Shown: piece by piece, positions 11,710-23,813 of the stretch | Position numbering within the stretch: position 1 is the first letter of the stretch | Layout: the number at the start of each line of letters is the position of its first letter | Origin: Fragilariopsis cylindrus CCMP1102 | Lineage: Eukaryota > Bacillariophyta > Bacillariophyceae > Bacillariales > Bacillariaceae | Direction of reading: 5' to 3' | DNA: 58,781 nucleotides | Assembly (NCBI GenBank): GCA_900095095.1 | Contig: FMBT01000179.1 | Location: forward strand, 1 to 58,781 | Position numbers and translations under genes: made by a program | The notes under the pieces: model-generated | Databases searched by the model: none | What the model was told of the DNA's origin: nothing | What the model saw: the letters and a program-made list of their open reading frames with translations, nothing else

Positions 11710-12996
11710 ATGACGACAAGAAGGAGAAGAGATCAACCGTATATACATGAAGGCCGGGTACTTCGTGATCCTGCTACTGGATTTCAAACGTCGTATGCTC
11801 TTTGGAAGTTTGTTGAATGGAAAAGAGTCGCGTATGTATTATTTCCAATACTTGTGTTGTGGGTAACAAATCCAGCTAATGAAATTAGTATTCTAATTGA
11901 AACAATAGTAGTCTCATCATCATTGTCATCATCATTCAAGTCGTCATCTTGGATGGTTGTTGGTCGTCCTAGTGTTACGAATTATGGTTTATTTTCTTTA
12001 CAAGAATCAATGGAAGGTGTTACTGTTTCGGTATTTCTCACTGAAACATCATTATGTCCTTTCAATGATGTAACAGTTGGATCGTTCTGTGAAAGTATAG
12101 CAGACAGTATGTGTCATCGAAGACCTTTACTTCCCTTTGAATACTGGTATAGCGCTAACGCTAACAACAACATCAATATTGGTGGTAATAGTAGCAGCAG
12201 GCGGGGGGATTATAATATCAACTACTACCAAACAGCAACAAGTAATTTTCTCACTGCACTTTCCAAAGATCGCGTTCACGTTATACATCGAATGATATGT
12301 TCAATACTAATCATATCAACAATATGGAATTATTGCTGTCCACGATTTCCACCAAGACGAACATTATTTGGTGGTGTACTATTCTTACTTCCTCCAATAA
12401 TCGATGACATATTAACATCTGTATTTTTTAATAGTAATCGATCGAATAATCTTATTCGGGATTTATTACACGAAAATTTCGTTGTTTATCCTGTACTGGT
12501 CGAATTGAATCGTATCGTTCCAAAATTACGATTATCATCATGGTGGGTCCGTCCAACAGGAAATGAGACAGCTGATTTTATATTGGCCGTTATTATTTTG
12601 GTATTTGTTATCGGTGGTGGATCGAATGTATTGGCATCACATATCAGTCAACGGTATGTTGTTGGATTTTCATCTGTGTCCGCTTCAGCCTTGGGATACA
12701 TTCAAAGAATTGCAAATAATAATAGTAGTGGTTTTGGTGGTGCTGCAAGTCGAACAGCTACTCTAGCAACCTTTGGTACAGTAGGACGACGATACGCAAT
12801 CAATTCCGTGCAGGCCTATTGGAGTAATGTTGCATGGTTGTTCGTTGCATATCCGAATGATTGGTACCCGATGTTGGTTGTTTGGTTAATAGCTGGATTG
12901 GCTGGTTCAATTTATGCTGAATTCCATCTTGATAACGTTGATAATGTTGCAGCTGTTTATTATCGTGATCTTCTTAACTTTTTTGGATTGTCTTGA
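11710..12996 (+). CDS. Multi-pass membrane protein, unknown function
   Basis: Intact 428-codon frame with a clear ATG. Hydrophobic segments are visible at about residues 40-55 (VAYVLFPILVLWV), 200-215 (MICSILIISTIWNY), 225-245 (LFGGVLFLLPPIIDDIL), 295-315 (FILAVIILVFVIGGGSN), with weaker ones around 375-405 (WLFVAYPNDWYPMLVVWLIAG). The loop after the first segment is long and contains four Cys and Asn/Ser runs. No signal peptide: the N-terminus is basic (MTTRRRRDQPY). The arrangement GGGSNVLASHIS...FSSVSASALGY is faintly rhomboid-like, but I cannot place a catalytic Ser-His pair and do not claim it. Confidence 0.7.
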   Translation: MTTRRRRDQPYIHEGRVLRDPATGFQTSYALWKFVEWKRVAYVLFPILVLWVTNPANEISILIETIVVSSSLSSSFKSSSWMVVGRPSVTNYGLFSLQESMEGVTVSVFLTETSLCPFNDVTVGSFCESIADSMCHRRPLLPFEYWYSANANNNINIGGNSSSRRGDYNINYYQTATSNFLTALSKDRVHVIHRMICSILIISTIWNYCCPRFPPRRTLFGGVLFLLPPIIDDILTSVFFNSNRSNNLIRDLLHENFVVYPVLVELNRIVPKLRLSSWWVRPTGNETADFILAVIILVFVIGGGSNVLASHISQRYVVGFSSVSASALGYIQRIANNNSSGFGGAASRTATLATFGTVGRRYAINSVQAYWSNVAWLFVAYPNDWYPMLVVWLIAGLAGSIYAEFHLDNVDNVAAVYYRDLLNFFGLS

Positions 12997-13381
12997 AAAA
13001 CAAAAACAAATAAAACTAACTATATTTGATGTACAGCCAAATCCATTTCACTTGCCATAAAAGAAGTACTCTACAGAACCTGCGATGGTCTTCATACATA
13101 CCTAAACAATGGAAATGGCATTTTTCTAAAGATATATTTCACGATCATTTAATCTACGATAAAAATCGATACCGTGGAAAGAGTTTACGAATAAAGACCC
13201 GGAAAATACTACAATCCCCAATACTTGTCGGTATACCTATAGGTTGAGTATCAAGGTATGCTAGGTATGCTAGACGAGAAAGGTTGTCACTAGCGAGCAG
13301 GTGGGCCAAATTTCAAAAAAGTAGAGCGATGCTATTTCTATCGTAAATAGTATTATCTCTTCTAGCTAGAGCCAATTATTT
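12997..13381. other. Convergent intergenic region
   Basis: Holds the 3' ends of two convergent genes. A weak frame at 13026-13247 has no family resemblance; nothing else seen. Confidence 0.5.
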
Positions 13382-14851
13382 CTACCTATTCAAAAATTGA
13401 AGAAAGATTGTTTCAATTACGAATGAGGACGGTATCCCAAGTAAGAAAAATGGAAGAATTGGAAATTCTTTCAATATCATATCCCATGATTGACGACCAT
13501 CAAATAAAGCCCCAAATGGTACAAATGACGTTTCGTTATAAAATTGAAGTAATTTTTGATTTGTCTTTGTGCCGGATGCAATATTATTTTCATCGCCATC
13601 ATTATCATTAAAGGTAAAAACTGTTCCCACAGAACCCTCTTCTCGTATGATACGCAAATCTTGACAGTAACAACCGACAATAGCATATAATGCTAATCCA
13701 CCAAATAATATATAATCTTGATTGTTTCCACCTACTAATATTGATGTTGATAATCCCCATGGTACGACCGGTAATATTAATGGATGGCGTGTTATCCTTG
13801 TTAATCCTTTTGGTTCAAATTTCATACTGTCGTCACGTGTTATTCCCATCAATGTATCACCAGGAGCAATAGCAGTAGATTCGTTTACTTCTGCTATCAT
13901 CATCGTCGTCGTTGTCAAGTCACTCTTTTCTTTCTGACGAAAGGAAGGCACCAATCCCAGTGGCGATGCATTAAGTAATGATGCTAAAGAAAATGCACCC
14001 GATAAAGTAGCTACCACGTAACAAATATTGATAATAATATCACTGTCACTGCTGCTACTGCTACCAACAAGGTTATTCCAAAGAATATTGATACTATCAT
14101 GATGTTGATTGTTGTTAACGAATGATAAATAAATTGAAAATGATGAACCTAGTGTAACAAATGAAATTATTGTGTAAAATATACGATAAAATTGTCGTCC
14201 GGCTGTTTCTGTATCAGGAAACAAAACATTTCCACTAGAATCCCCGGGCCAAAAATCTGGAAGCTTCAATTTTTCATTACCAACTATACCTAATACATCA
14301 TTAGCAACGAATTGTCCAAATACATTCGTTATAAGAGTTTGGCGTATAGCAGACATGCCTATATGTGATGAAGCAAAAGCTGTTACCCAAAATAACAATG
14401 CATGTAATTGTTCTTGTTGTTCATAATAATTGTTGTTGTTGTTGTTGATGATAATATTGAAGTCTTCTATACCAGCATCACCTAGCAGTAATGTTGTCAA
14501 GAACGACGGATCCGGTAGTAATTGAAGTGCTACTATTGGATGGTGCGGCTGGTGCTGATTTTGTTCAAGCCATCGTCGCTGTCTTTGTGGATGTTGCCGA
14601 TTGTAGAGGCGGCTCTTTCCTCTAATGCTGGTGACGGGAGTTGTTGTAAATCCGTAAGCAAAGAAGCCGATACCGTTCCTATCGCTGCTACTATGGTGTT
14701 TTCGTTGGTCCAACAAGTAGTTATCATAACTACTGAATAAAAGAAGTACCATCTGAAGAATATTTGAAAGTCGACACATATTCGGCATCGTGTCAATGTC
14801 AATGTCAATAGCAGTATGGCAGTATGTGTTGGCAGTATGGCAGTATGGCAA
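13382..14851 (-). CDS. NnrU family membrane protein, zeta-carotene isomerase (Z-ISO)-like
   Basis: Z-ISO isomerises the 15-cis bond of zeta-carotene in plastids using a heme b; NnrU is its bacterial relative. The C-terminal third matches Z-ISO order: GLTRITRHPLILPVVPWGL (the RHP histidine is a heme ligand in plant Z-ISO), then a hydrophobic span, then TSFVPFGALFDGRQ, the counterpart of the family's conserved VIPFAAIFEGRQ end. An upstream ASSHIGMSAIRQTL could supply the other His ligand. Four to six membrane segments are visible. The first ATG is at 14851, but the one at 14788 gives a better hydrophobic start (MCRLSNILQMVLLLFSS). Divergence from plant Z-ISO and an Asn-rich insertion mean it may be a paralogue with another role. 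Confidence 0.72.
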   Translation of the reverse strand: MPYCHTANTYCHTAIDIDIDTMPNMCRLSNILQMVLLLFSSYDNYLLDQRKHHSSSDRNGIGFFAYGFTTTPVTSIRGKSRLYNRQHPQRQRRWLEQNQHQPHHPIVALQLLPDPSFLTTLLLGDAGIEDFNIIINNNNNNYYEQQEQLHALLFWVTAFASSHIGMSAIRQTLITNVFGQFVANDVLGIVGNEKLKLPDFWPGDSSGNVLFPDTETAGRQFYRIFYTIISFVTLGSSFSIYLSFVNNNQHHDSINILWNNLVGSSSSSDSDIIINICYVVATLSGAFSLASLLNASPLGLVPSFRQKEKSDLTTTTMMIAEVNESTAIAPGDTLMGITRDDSMKFEPKGLTRITRHPLILPVVPWGLSTSILVGGNNQDYILFGGLALYAIVGCYCQDLRIIREEGSVGTVFTFNDNDGDENNIASGTKTNQKLLQFYNETSFVPFGALFDGRQSWDMILKEFPILPFFLLGIPSSFVIETIFLQFLNR

Positions 14852-15519
14852 CGATAATCACAGTGACCGTGGCAGCGACAGTGCGAGCGAGTGTGGAGCT
14901 ATAGGAATATTCTCTTCCTCCTATCGCTTTTTGTAATACCGTAACTCGAATTGCTAGGATTCGATGACGATGTTTGGTCAAAACAAGATGGGTAGTAATG
15001 GATGAGGTATCGCATGGGAAGCAAAAGAATAAAGAATGAGAAATGAAGGAATCAATCAATCAACACAAAAGAACGACGACGATGACGTGAAAGAATTGTG
15101 GTAGGGTGCGTGCAAGACGGTGCATTCAAAACTTCAAAAAAGCGCACTCTTAACTTTTTCAAATGCATTCTAACAAAGCACACCTCGCTCACCTCATACA
15201 AGTGCTTCGTGTATTACATTTCATTACCTTTCTTTGCCTTCGATTATCTACCTCCTTTCTAGCTGTATCAGCTCTTTCTGCATCGACTGTAAATTCCCCC
15301 CACTTTCAAGCACATCCATTTGGTGGATGGGTTTGCTGCTTAAGTCAAACAGCGCCAAAAACGATCGTCGCCTTCGATCACCTTGCAATAATATCTTCTA
15401 CAAAACCAACAGGTGAAAAACAGCAGAGACTAGAAGATAATCAGCTCAAAGAGAATCGTATTTGGTACGCCTGGTAAAGTAAGCAAAGTTGAGATCCTTT
15501 TGAACATCTCCACATTATC
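14852..15519. other. Intergenic region upstream of NnrU-like gene
   Basis: Repeats of GGCAGTAT lie at 14809-14850, overlapping the possible NnrU-like start. A 104-codon frame (+) at 15163-15477 has a hydrophobic start (FLAVSALSAS) but no family resemblance; I do not call it a gene. Confidence 0.45.
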
Positions 15520-16160
15520 TATACTGGTTTGAAATTCCCAGTACATACTCCCAGGCAGTTCTATTTGATGAAAGGAATGGCAACATGAAATGGCAAACAG
15601 CAATGAAGTTGGAGATGCAACAAGTAAGTGATTATAAAGTAGTCAGTAATCAAAGCAAGTTCTGTGTTGCTAAAATACCAAAGGTTCACAAAAAGATATG
15701 TGTACACACTACTTTTGATGTGAAACATGATGGTAGGCACAAAGCTTGTGTAGTAGCTAATGGCAATCTAACTGAGGTCCCAGCTAAATCTGTTTACTCT
15801 GGAGTAGTATCACTCCATGGACTTCGTACCTGTCTTTTTCTTCTTCATCCAGGGCAACTGAAACGTAATGCATATCTGGAAGCTAAAACCACTAAAAAGG
15901 TATGTATAAAGGCAGGTCCTGAGTTTGGAGTACCTGAAGGTCACCTACTTATCATTGATCGAGCTCTTTATGGATTGCGACTTAGCGGTAAGGCATTTAA
16001 CCGATTACTTTCAGAGTGCTTGCATGATTTGGGTTCTGTACCATCTAGAGCAGAATCCAGTATATATGTAAAAATGTCCTAATCGAGATGCATATGAATG
16101 CGTTGCTACCTATGTTGATACGTTCCACAAACAATGGGTGAAAGAGATGCTATAAATCTT
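15520..16160 (+). mobile_element. Decayed Ty1/copia-type retrotransposon fragment (reverse transcriptase part)
   Basis: The translation follows the N-terminal part of copia reverse transcriptase: an NGN-x-W-x-x-A-x-x-x-EM region, then TFDVKHDGRHKACVVA, SVYSGVVSLHGLR, an LEAKT stretch, AGPEFGVPEGHLL and RALYGLRLSG. A one-base shift near 16079 moves into AYECVATYVD, the expected start of the YVDD region, where the usual DD is lost (VDT). No gag, protease, integrase, RNase H or LTR was seen nearby. So this is a partial, inactive relic lying between two ordinary genes. Diatom copia (CoDi) elements are the likely source. Confidence 0.85.
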
Positions 16161-16303
16161 ACTATTAATATGATAAGGGTTGTTACTCACTTCCCTATAT
16201 AGATTACTACGTTCACGATCGAACCAAACCGAACCAATCCGAACCGATTAATACCGACCAAAAAAAATACTATAAAGAAAGGATTTCGCTTTATTTATTT
16301 CCA

Positions 16304-18364
16304 TTAACACATATATCCAATGAAGTGACCACCAACGGTGAGAAAGGCGATTGTCAACAACGACGACGACGAAGACGAAGACGATGAAGTTAAAGATTCG
16401 TCAATGACGGGCGATGGATCTTCTTCTGGAATATCAGTTGCAGGATCAGTAGTAGCGGGTGCAGGGACGTCAGTGGTAGTGGTGGTAGCAGCGATGTCAT
16501 TGCTGATGCTCTTTTTTGGTTGGATGCAACCGTTACACTTGAATAAATTATCCGGATCAAATTTGTACTTGATATTTTCAAGTTTTGCTGTGAGGTCTAC
16601 ACCCCAGACCATTTCTTGTGAGCGATAACATTTTTCATCCTTCTCTTCGGTAGTATATTCCTGTGGACATGGCTTGGTCATGTTAGATCGAAGTGGTCCG
16701 TACGAACCAGAACAAATGTGATTGAATTCGGAAATTCCAGGGAAATTGTCTCCATTAGTGATAGCTTCATTCAGAAAAACTTGTAGTATACGTTCTTGTA
16801 GGTCGGTAGACAAATTATTAAAACCTATCTGGGTGGCTACACCAGATTTTCTTTCTGTTGCTGGAATAGCATTCATTTGATCGTGAGCGATTGCTACGTT
16901 ACCACCTGTAATATGGGTAGAAAGACCTAATGGATTCGTAAGATAGGTTTCCTTCAACAAGTCTGCAGTTGATTCGTTACTCATACCAGCAAGCCACGAT
17001 GCTGGAACTAGAGCACTGCTCCAAAAATCGGGGAAAGTACACATTGAGGGAATAATTGACGGACTCCCAGTATTTCCGGATTGTAATTGTACCACTCCAT
17101 TTACTGTTTCGCTTCTAAAGTCAAAATCTTGTGTGGGGCCGTCCAAGATATATTCATTGGGAATATCTAATCCGTAATCAAGGTATACTGGTAGATCTTT
17201 AGTTAGGCATGATACCATGTTTTCGCCGTATGTTTTTAGTAAAATATTGGCTGCATCTTCGCCAAAACAGAAACTAGATTGACGAGAGAATGATGGAGAT
17301 AAAGAGAGTGAGAAAAAAAACAAATAAGTCGTTGATACGTAAACCGAATAGTAATTGTATAGAATTCCCCTTACAAATTAATCGAATCAAAATTAAGAGT
17401 TGATTCTCCAGCACAACTATTACTAATTTCATGGGATATATTAAGATTATCAGGATTGAAGAGAAAGTCCAGAGCAAAATTCATAGTACAATAGTTATGA
17501 GCATCGTTGTATTCATTCTGTTCATCTTCCGTTAGGTTGCTTAATATTGCTTCATTCGAAATTGTAACGGGTACATCATAGAGCGATGCTTTAAAAAATA
17601 TATAATATGGCCTATTCTCATGTAGTTGTAATTTTACTGACGTGAGAACGCCGTACTACGTATTCATAGGAAGAACCAAAGAAATGTAAGGGTATAGTGA
17701 TATAAAGATAATGTGAGATTGTTGTGAGTAGAATCTATTCATTGTTCCAACAGTGCAATAACAAACATTAGCCAAGAGACTTACAGTGCCTCTGTTATTG
17801 ATAGTATATAAAATATTGGAAATAAAATAGAAGCACGTGTACAGTACAGTATGTATTGTTTGCTATTGTTAGAGCAGGAATAGTAATATGATTTTTGTTT
17901 TGATTTGTATGACGACAAAAACAAAATTGGACTACTACTTACCCACCACCTCCTCGAACCGCAAACCATAAGTCTTCGAATGGGATAGTATCTTTACAAG
18001 TCTCCCATTTCCACATCGACTCATCTTCTGCAAAGACATTCGTATTGCACAATCCTCCCACTTTGGTTGTTTTTGGATATAGGAACCCCTCAGAATCCTC
18101 CCATTCGGTGGGATAAAATTTGACGTGTGTTGTGTCCGGTAACACCATCTCAATTTCCAAAACTTGATCGACACCAAGTCCCACCATACGCTGTAGTCCA
18201 TCACTAAGACCACCACCTTGTAGCTATGATGATATGAAATTGTTTAGTTTTTGGATTTTATTGGATTGGATTAACGAATTGAGTTAAAATAAAATAATAA
18301 ACAGACAAACAAACAAACAAACGTTAGAATACGTATATATAGGTAAAAGTAAATAAATGAACAT

Positions 18365-18401
<37 letters not shown>

Positions 18402-19304
18402 TGGTACGTAGTAACCGTCCAATACTAAACTTACCCATCCACCAGCAGTACCTACGCTACCTGCACTACCATGATATAAGATGTACTTGGCATATGTTTC
18501 ATTCACAGTATCATAATTACTAAACGTCTTATTGCTTTTCAATGCAAATACTGAACTGACAGTAGTATTAAAAAGTTCACCACCACCCGCACGAATGAAT
18601 GCTTTTTTACCACGTGCCATGGCAAGTTTACATGTTGCAGTATCATCATCAGAGATAGCATTATCGATATCGATATTATTATCGCATTCCACAATTGCAC
18701 CAGGCATCGTACTATATTTGGGATAATCACGGAGATTCAATTGAACCGAATTGGCAGCAGTGAATGCACCTGTATAACTATGTCCCGTAGTTTTGATTGA
18801 TACCGTCATTCCTTCTCCTACATCCTTGGCATGTTGAATAGCTGTCACAATATCACTGGGATCGGTTGGAAATACAATTGCTTTAGGTAAATCGAGTCCA
18901 GGTCCCAAAACACTTTCTACGTCTGCATAGGTTGTGTCCGAAGTAATTGGAGTCGTCATATTGACGAAATCGGAAACAAAATTATCAATTTCTTCACAAC
19001 TAGTAGGAGATTTTTTGTAGTTGTTTGCCATACATTGAGAATAGGCACAACTGAATGATGGTACACAAAGACCGGAGGGTGCACCTATTAGATCGTACGA
19101 ACTATAATTGATAGGATACGCACCTCCTCCAGGTACGCAGGCTAGAGTGCTAGACGGATCATATAGATCTTGAAAGACACTGGCACACTCTTGAACCCAA
19201 TCGTTAGGTTCCACTGTATGAAACGTAGTAACCTTCGCGTTGACTACCGATATTGTTGGAAGGACGAATATAATGACTACTGCTGCGAGGATGGAGGAAA
19301 CCAT
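16304..19304 (-). CDS. Berberine-bridge-type FAD-linked oxidase, probable GPI anchor, 4 exons
   Basis: Secreted flavin oxidase of the FAD_binding_4 plus BBE family, which oxidises sugars or alcohols with O2. Exons are 18435-19304, 17943-18223, 17375-17655 and 16304-17273. It has a signal peptide (MVSSILAAVVIIFVLPTIS), then PKAIVFPTDPSDIVTAI and TTGHSYTG, where His is the usual flavin attachment residue. A glycine-rich AVRGGGG follows, then the C-terminal BBE signature FDPDNLFKCNGC. The last 80 residues are Thr/Pro/Ser-rich and end in a hydrophobic tail (LLTIAFLTVGGHFIGYMC), typical of a GPI signal. Phases fit at junctions 1-2 and 3-4. At junction 2-3 (17943/17655) one base is missing, probably a sequence error. 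Intron 1 holds a TA microsatellite. Confidence 0.85.
18363..18401. repeat. TA dinucleotide repeat in FAD oxidase intron 1
   Basis: About 39 bases of alternating T and A just downstream of the intron donor. Confidence 0.95.
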
Positions 19305-19892
19305 AGTATCTCAACTTTCTTCTAATGAATCTTTTGTAAACAGTGCTTTTCTTGTTTCGCGGGACGTTAACGTCAGCTTGGTAATTATAAATGATTACTG
19401 TATAAATTATTGTTATTTATATTATGATGTGAATAGAGCATTATTGTGTCCGCTTACTGTGTATCATTGGAAGATGCTCCTGAGGTGGTAGGTATTTTGC
19501 TTTCATTCGCTGGATCTTTTCATTTTTCATATCTTCTTCAATCTTCCCTTTCCTATTTCGCGCTACAGTTTAGCGCTACTACGACTCGTATACCGCTTTC
19601 AAAAAATATACTATTTCGTTTATTAAAAAATGATTATGCGCAATAAGGCTTCATCTCGATTTCCCTTTCTGCTAATTGAGTCGAGTTAATCGAATCAGGT
19701 GCGTATCTTTGTGGCGATTAGCCGATTTGCTATTTCATATTGCAACCGAGCAACATGAAAGGATGATGATGGGTAAGATGGGTAGGTAGCCCTACTGTGT
19801 ACATTGTACTATGCTGTGCCGATGGCATTGCTTTTTGAATCATCCAACTCCGACTGCAGACGAAACCAAAGTCACAATATATCGGCGGTAAT
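19305..19892. other. Divergent promoter region
   Basis: Between the FAD oxidase and the hydrolase starts. Contains TTAGCGCTA at 19570-19578. No gene seen. Confidence 0.6.
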
Positions 19893-21397
19893 ATGAATAC
19901 AACAATAATAATGACATGGTGGCAGTGGAAACGGCCACATTCACCACAGCAGCAACAGGAACAAAGGCAACGGCAACGGCAACGGCAGAGGAGACGATCG
20001 ACGACGAGAATAACATCAACATTGACTGTTCTTCTGATTTTGTTCTTCGTGCTCATCGTTGATATTCTTCTTCTTGATGTTACTGCAAACAATAATGATG
20101 CTGTAGTTCACAACGTTCACGTCGCCGCCGCCACCGCTGCTCATCCATCACGTCGTCAAAAACGTGCATCTTCTTTTCTTACCAGAAGTTTTGCTCCAAA
20201 AACACGATTAACATGGGTGAATGGGATTGGATATAATACTGAACATATGGAAAGAGATGCACCTATAATATCTGAATATTTTGGTGGTAAAAAAGTTGAA
20301 TGGTATCATAATCCAACAAGTATGGTCGATGAAACTGATACGCCAGGATTTTATCGTGATTTGACACAAGCTGGACAGCAAAAATATTTAGGACGGATAA
20401 CATCAGAAGTGAATGGATTAGTACAACATTTACGTGATGCTGTTAAATCTGTTTCATCAGGAGTTGTTGTTCATATTGCACATTCACAGGGTGCATTAGT
20501 TACATGCTTAGCAGCAAAGCAATTAACACAGTATGAAATGAATCAAATTGAAGTTATATCGTTTGGTGGTGCAACTCCTGTACGATCAACACCAGAAACA
20601 CCATGGAAACGATGTTTAAATTATTACAGTGTTAATGATCCATTATTGTTTTTAAATCCAAGTGTCGAAACTGCACTACGGTCTGGTTTTGAAGACAAAG
20701 AATTTTGTTTTTTAGCACCACGGATAGGTGATCCAGTTGCAGATCATCATTTATTAGGACCAACATACGCATCAGCATTAGAATGGGAAGGGAAACGATA
20801 TGAACATAGATATCAAAGTTATGTTCATCGCATAACAAGATTTACAGTATTATCTTCGATCTCTATTTTACAGACTATATTGAGTATACTCTCATTATTA
20901 TGGACAAAATTCATTACAGTAATGTATAATATCAGAATCCGTCGTCGATTATTGATTCGATCATTGATCTTGAAAATAATTGAAATGCGGACATGGATAA
21001 TATCAATGATAAGGATATTACTGACAGGAATAGTCTACTGTATTCGTGATAATAATATCTTTTCTTCTTCTGATGATGATGATGATGTTGTTCAGGAGGC
21101 GACTACCGGTAATGATCCACCATCACCGGTAACAACCACAACAACAAGACAAAGGGATCAACGTTGAAAGAATCTTCATCAGCTTCCCCGACGGTTGTAA
21201 GATCTGCATCTTTATTACGTTTCATATCAAAACGGAAGAAGAACGACAAGGACGATACGAATTCAACACAGGTTGCAGAATTGGAAAACGAAGACGAAAC
21301 ATCAGCTTCTACTACACCTTCTGGTTCTAGCACAGCAACAACTGCACACAAGACAACACGATTATCTATACGTGATAAATTTCTGAGTAAAAAGTAG
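19893..21397 (+). CDS. Membrane-anchored alpha/beta-hydrolase-like protein
   Basis: The frame opens with a Gln/Arg-rich tail and a hydrophobic anchor at about residues 44-62 (LTVLLILFFVLIVDILLL). A folded domain follows, starting LTWVNGIGYNTEHM. VVVHIAHSQGALVTCLAA, with Ser near residue 198, is a G/A-x-S-x-G nucleophile elbow as in lipases and serine hydrolases, and NYYSVNDPLLFLNP could carry the acidic residue. A second hydrophobic cluster lies near residues 310-345. A stop at about 21165 follows TTTTTRQRDQR, but one added base near 21150 joins it to a Ser/Thr/Lys-rich tail ending at 21397 (RLSIRDKFLSKK), which I take as the true C-terminus. Substrate unknown. Confidence 0.65.
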
Positions 21398-21491
21398 TAG
21401 GTATGAATACCCCTCATGTTAAATATAGACATCCAATCGTTTTTACTTCTTTTAGTATCATGATATTTTATTTTTATTACATGCCGCTGTA

Positions 21492-22070
21492 TTATGTTGA
21501 TTTATTTTCTGCAGTGCTGCTGCTGCTGCTGCCGCCATCGCCGTTGATATTCATTGAGGATGGTGATGAAGGAATTTCAATACCTTCACAATCTAATTTT
21601 AATAAATTTGTTTTACAACCCATTATGGATGATACACTTGGTACGGTCCTACCAAAATCACCATAAACAAATTCTTTTACATACGTACCAGCTTGTGTAC
21701 TTATTTCTAGTCTAAAATGATGATCATCGATCCTTGTTGCAGTTGCACATAAAACTTTTCGTTCACGGATCATATTACATCGTCGATGTAATACCCGAAC
21801 TGGTGTTCTTTGTTGTATCGTTAATGGAAAATCGATATTATGAAAAATGAATGATGTTATATTAGTATCATTTTTGCTGTCATTATGTGGGAGTATATTT
21901 TTGGACCAACAATAGCAACCATAATGTTTCGTTTTAGATTCTGTATCTTTCTGCAGACCTGAAAATATAGCTGCAGGAACAGGTTTGAAAGTATCTGGAG
22001 AGATCCCAACTCCCATCGGATTTCGACCATACGATATGGCATTATCATTTGAATTGGCTACTGAATCTGT

Positions 22071-22106
<36 letters not shown>

Positions 22107-23813
22107 GGCTATTGTGTGATTGATAGTATCGATTAAATCACGTAATTGCTTTGAGGATATGATAGGTCGTAATGCGTCAACGATTTGTACACAAAAGGGT
22201 CGTCCATGACACGATGACGTAGTTGTGTCTTCCACTGAATCTGAATCTATATCGGATGATCGTTTCCGTCGAACTAGCATCCGTACGTCCATATCTTCTC
22301 TACCAGATGCATGGAATTTGATCATACCGTATAAAACGCCTCCACCACTACCACTACCACCACCACCACCACCAGAAGTGTTGTCAGATCGTGATGGTAT
22401 AACATTATTAAGCGTAGAAACCCCCAACAGATCTTCAATCGGGTTACAAATTTGTTCTTCTACCGACGTTACCCCCAACGTTTCTGCTTGTTTCTTATTA
22501 GAAGAGACACCATTATTATCATCAGCGATATCTGTTGTTTTTTCTATCGTTGTTTTCTCTCTCATAACTACAAAGGGTGTCTGAGATACATCACGTCTTG
22601 ATTTAGTATAATACCCATATAAGAAAATAGGTCTACGAAAAACAGCTACATGATATTCCATCCTCATCATCGTCATTGGTTGTTCTGATGATGTGGTCAC
22701 TGTCCTACTATTATTACCATCATTGTAGAAATAATTTTCATCAAATATTGATGACATCACTGTGCTTTTCCCGCTGTTGTTGTCGTTGTTGCTGTTGTCA
22801 TCATCATCGTTCTTATTATTGTTATTGTTAGTAGTCGATGGTACTAGTAATGATACTAATTCTTCTGCAGTCGATAAAGAAATCCATTCATATCCATATC
22901 CATATCCATCATTATTCGATGATCGTAATCTTGTTTCTAAATTAGCTCGTGGATCACCACCCTGGGAAATGAATGGTTTACTTTGTTGACGTTTATGACA
23001 TCGTTTACGTTTTCTATTAATACTATTTACAGTGTTATTATTAAGTAATTCTCGTTGTAATGCATTGTTCATCGGATGGTTCTTTGGTGGTAAACATAAT
23101 AAATGAATTGATAATGAACCTTGTTCCTCTTCTTCCAATACCTTACGATGCTCTTCATCATCTTGCTGATCATCAGTATTATTATTACTACTACTACCAC
23201 TACTACTACGTTTGTGGTCAACATCAGTATCATCCTCATTATCATTATTAATAATGAATTTGATTTGAGTATGTAAATGTTGTTTAAGATCTTGTAGGTA
23301 CGTAGAAAAAAGAAGTGGTCGTCGTTGAGGCCTACTACTACTACTAAATTGCTCAAGGTAACGATATCGAAGATATAAATCTCCTGATAAAGAAACAGTT
23401 GGAATATGATTTGGTTTTGTACAAAATTTATTGTTGACATTGTTTTTTTTGCCGATTCCTCCATATGGTTGACAAGCATCTTCCAAAGCTTTTCGTAATC
23501 GTGACGACGATGATGATAATGATGATGCCGATGATGATGATGACGACTTCGTTTCATCTTCCTGCCATAATCCTAAACACAACCAACAACAAGAATCGTC
23601 GTCGTTATCACTACCTTCTACTTCTTTTTTCAACTTCAAATAGCCACGACATTTAGGACAACAAAACGCAGCAGCAGCAGCAGCAGCAGCGACTCCTGCG
23701 TTTACAGCAGCGGTCGTCGTTGTTGTATGAGCATGATCGTGATCAATTATTGCTTTTGCTGAAACGTCGTTATTCGTAGTAGACGATAATAGATCATCAT
23801 CTTCCATTTCCAT
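21492..23813 (-). CDS. PUS10: tRNA pseudouridine synthase Pus10
   Basis: Makes pseudouridine at tRNA position 54 (and 55 in archaea). An intact 773-codon frame with no intron. Near the N-terminus FCCPKCRGYL and CWLCLG give the two CxxC pairs of the family's zinc site. The catalytic half has EYHVAVFRRPIFLYGYYTK, RRDVSQTPFVV, and GREDMDVRMLV near residue 508, where the Asp is the expected nucleophile. CHGRPFCVQIVDALRP, RTPVRVLHRRC and TQAGTYVKEFVYGDFGRT then appear in the order seen in human and archaeal Pus10. It is longer than the human protein (about 530 residues) because of Asn, Asp, Ser, Ala and Thr runs between blocks. It shares a 345-base divergent promoter with the SDR gene. Confidence 0.95.
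22074..22106. repeat. GTT microsatellite inside PUS10 coding region
   Basis: Eleven GTT units read as poly-Thr on the coding strand, in the insertion before NPMGVGISPDTF. Confidence 0.95.

Noticed and set aside
11710-12996. Rhomboid protease
   Set aside because: A Gly/Ser-rich segment is suggestive, but no GxSG nucleophile and paired His could be placed.
15163-15477. 104-codon plus-strand frame with hydrophobic start
   Set aside because: No family resemblance, no splice or promoter support, next to a decayed transposon fragment; could be a small secreted protein but cannot be supported.
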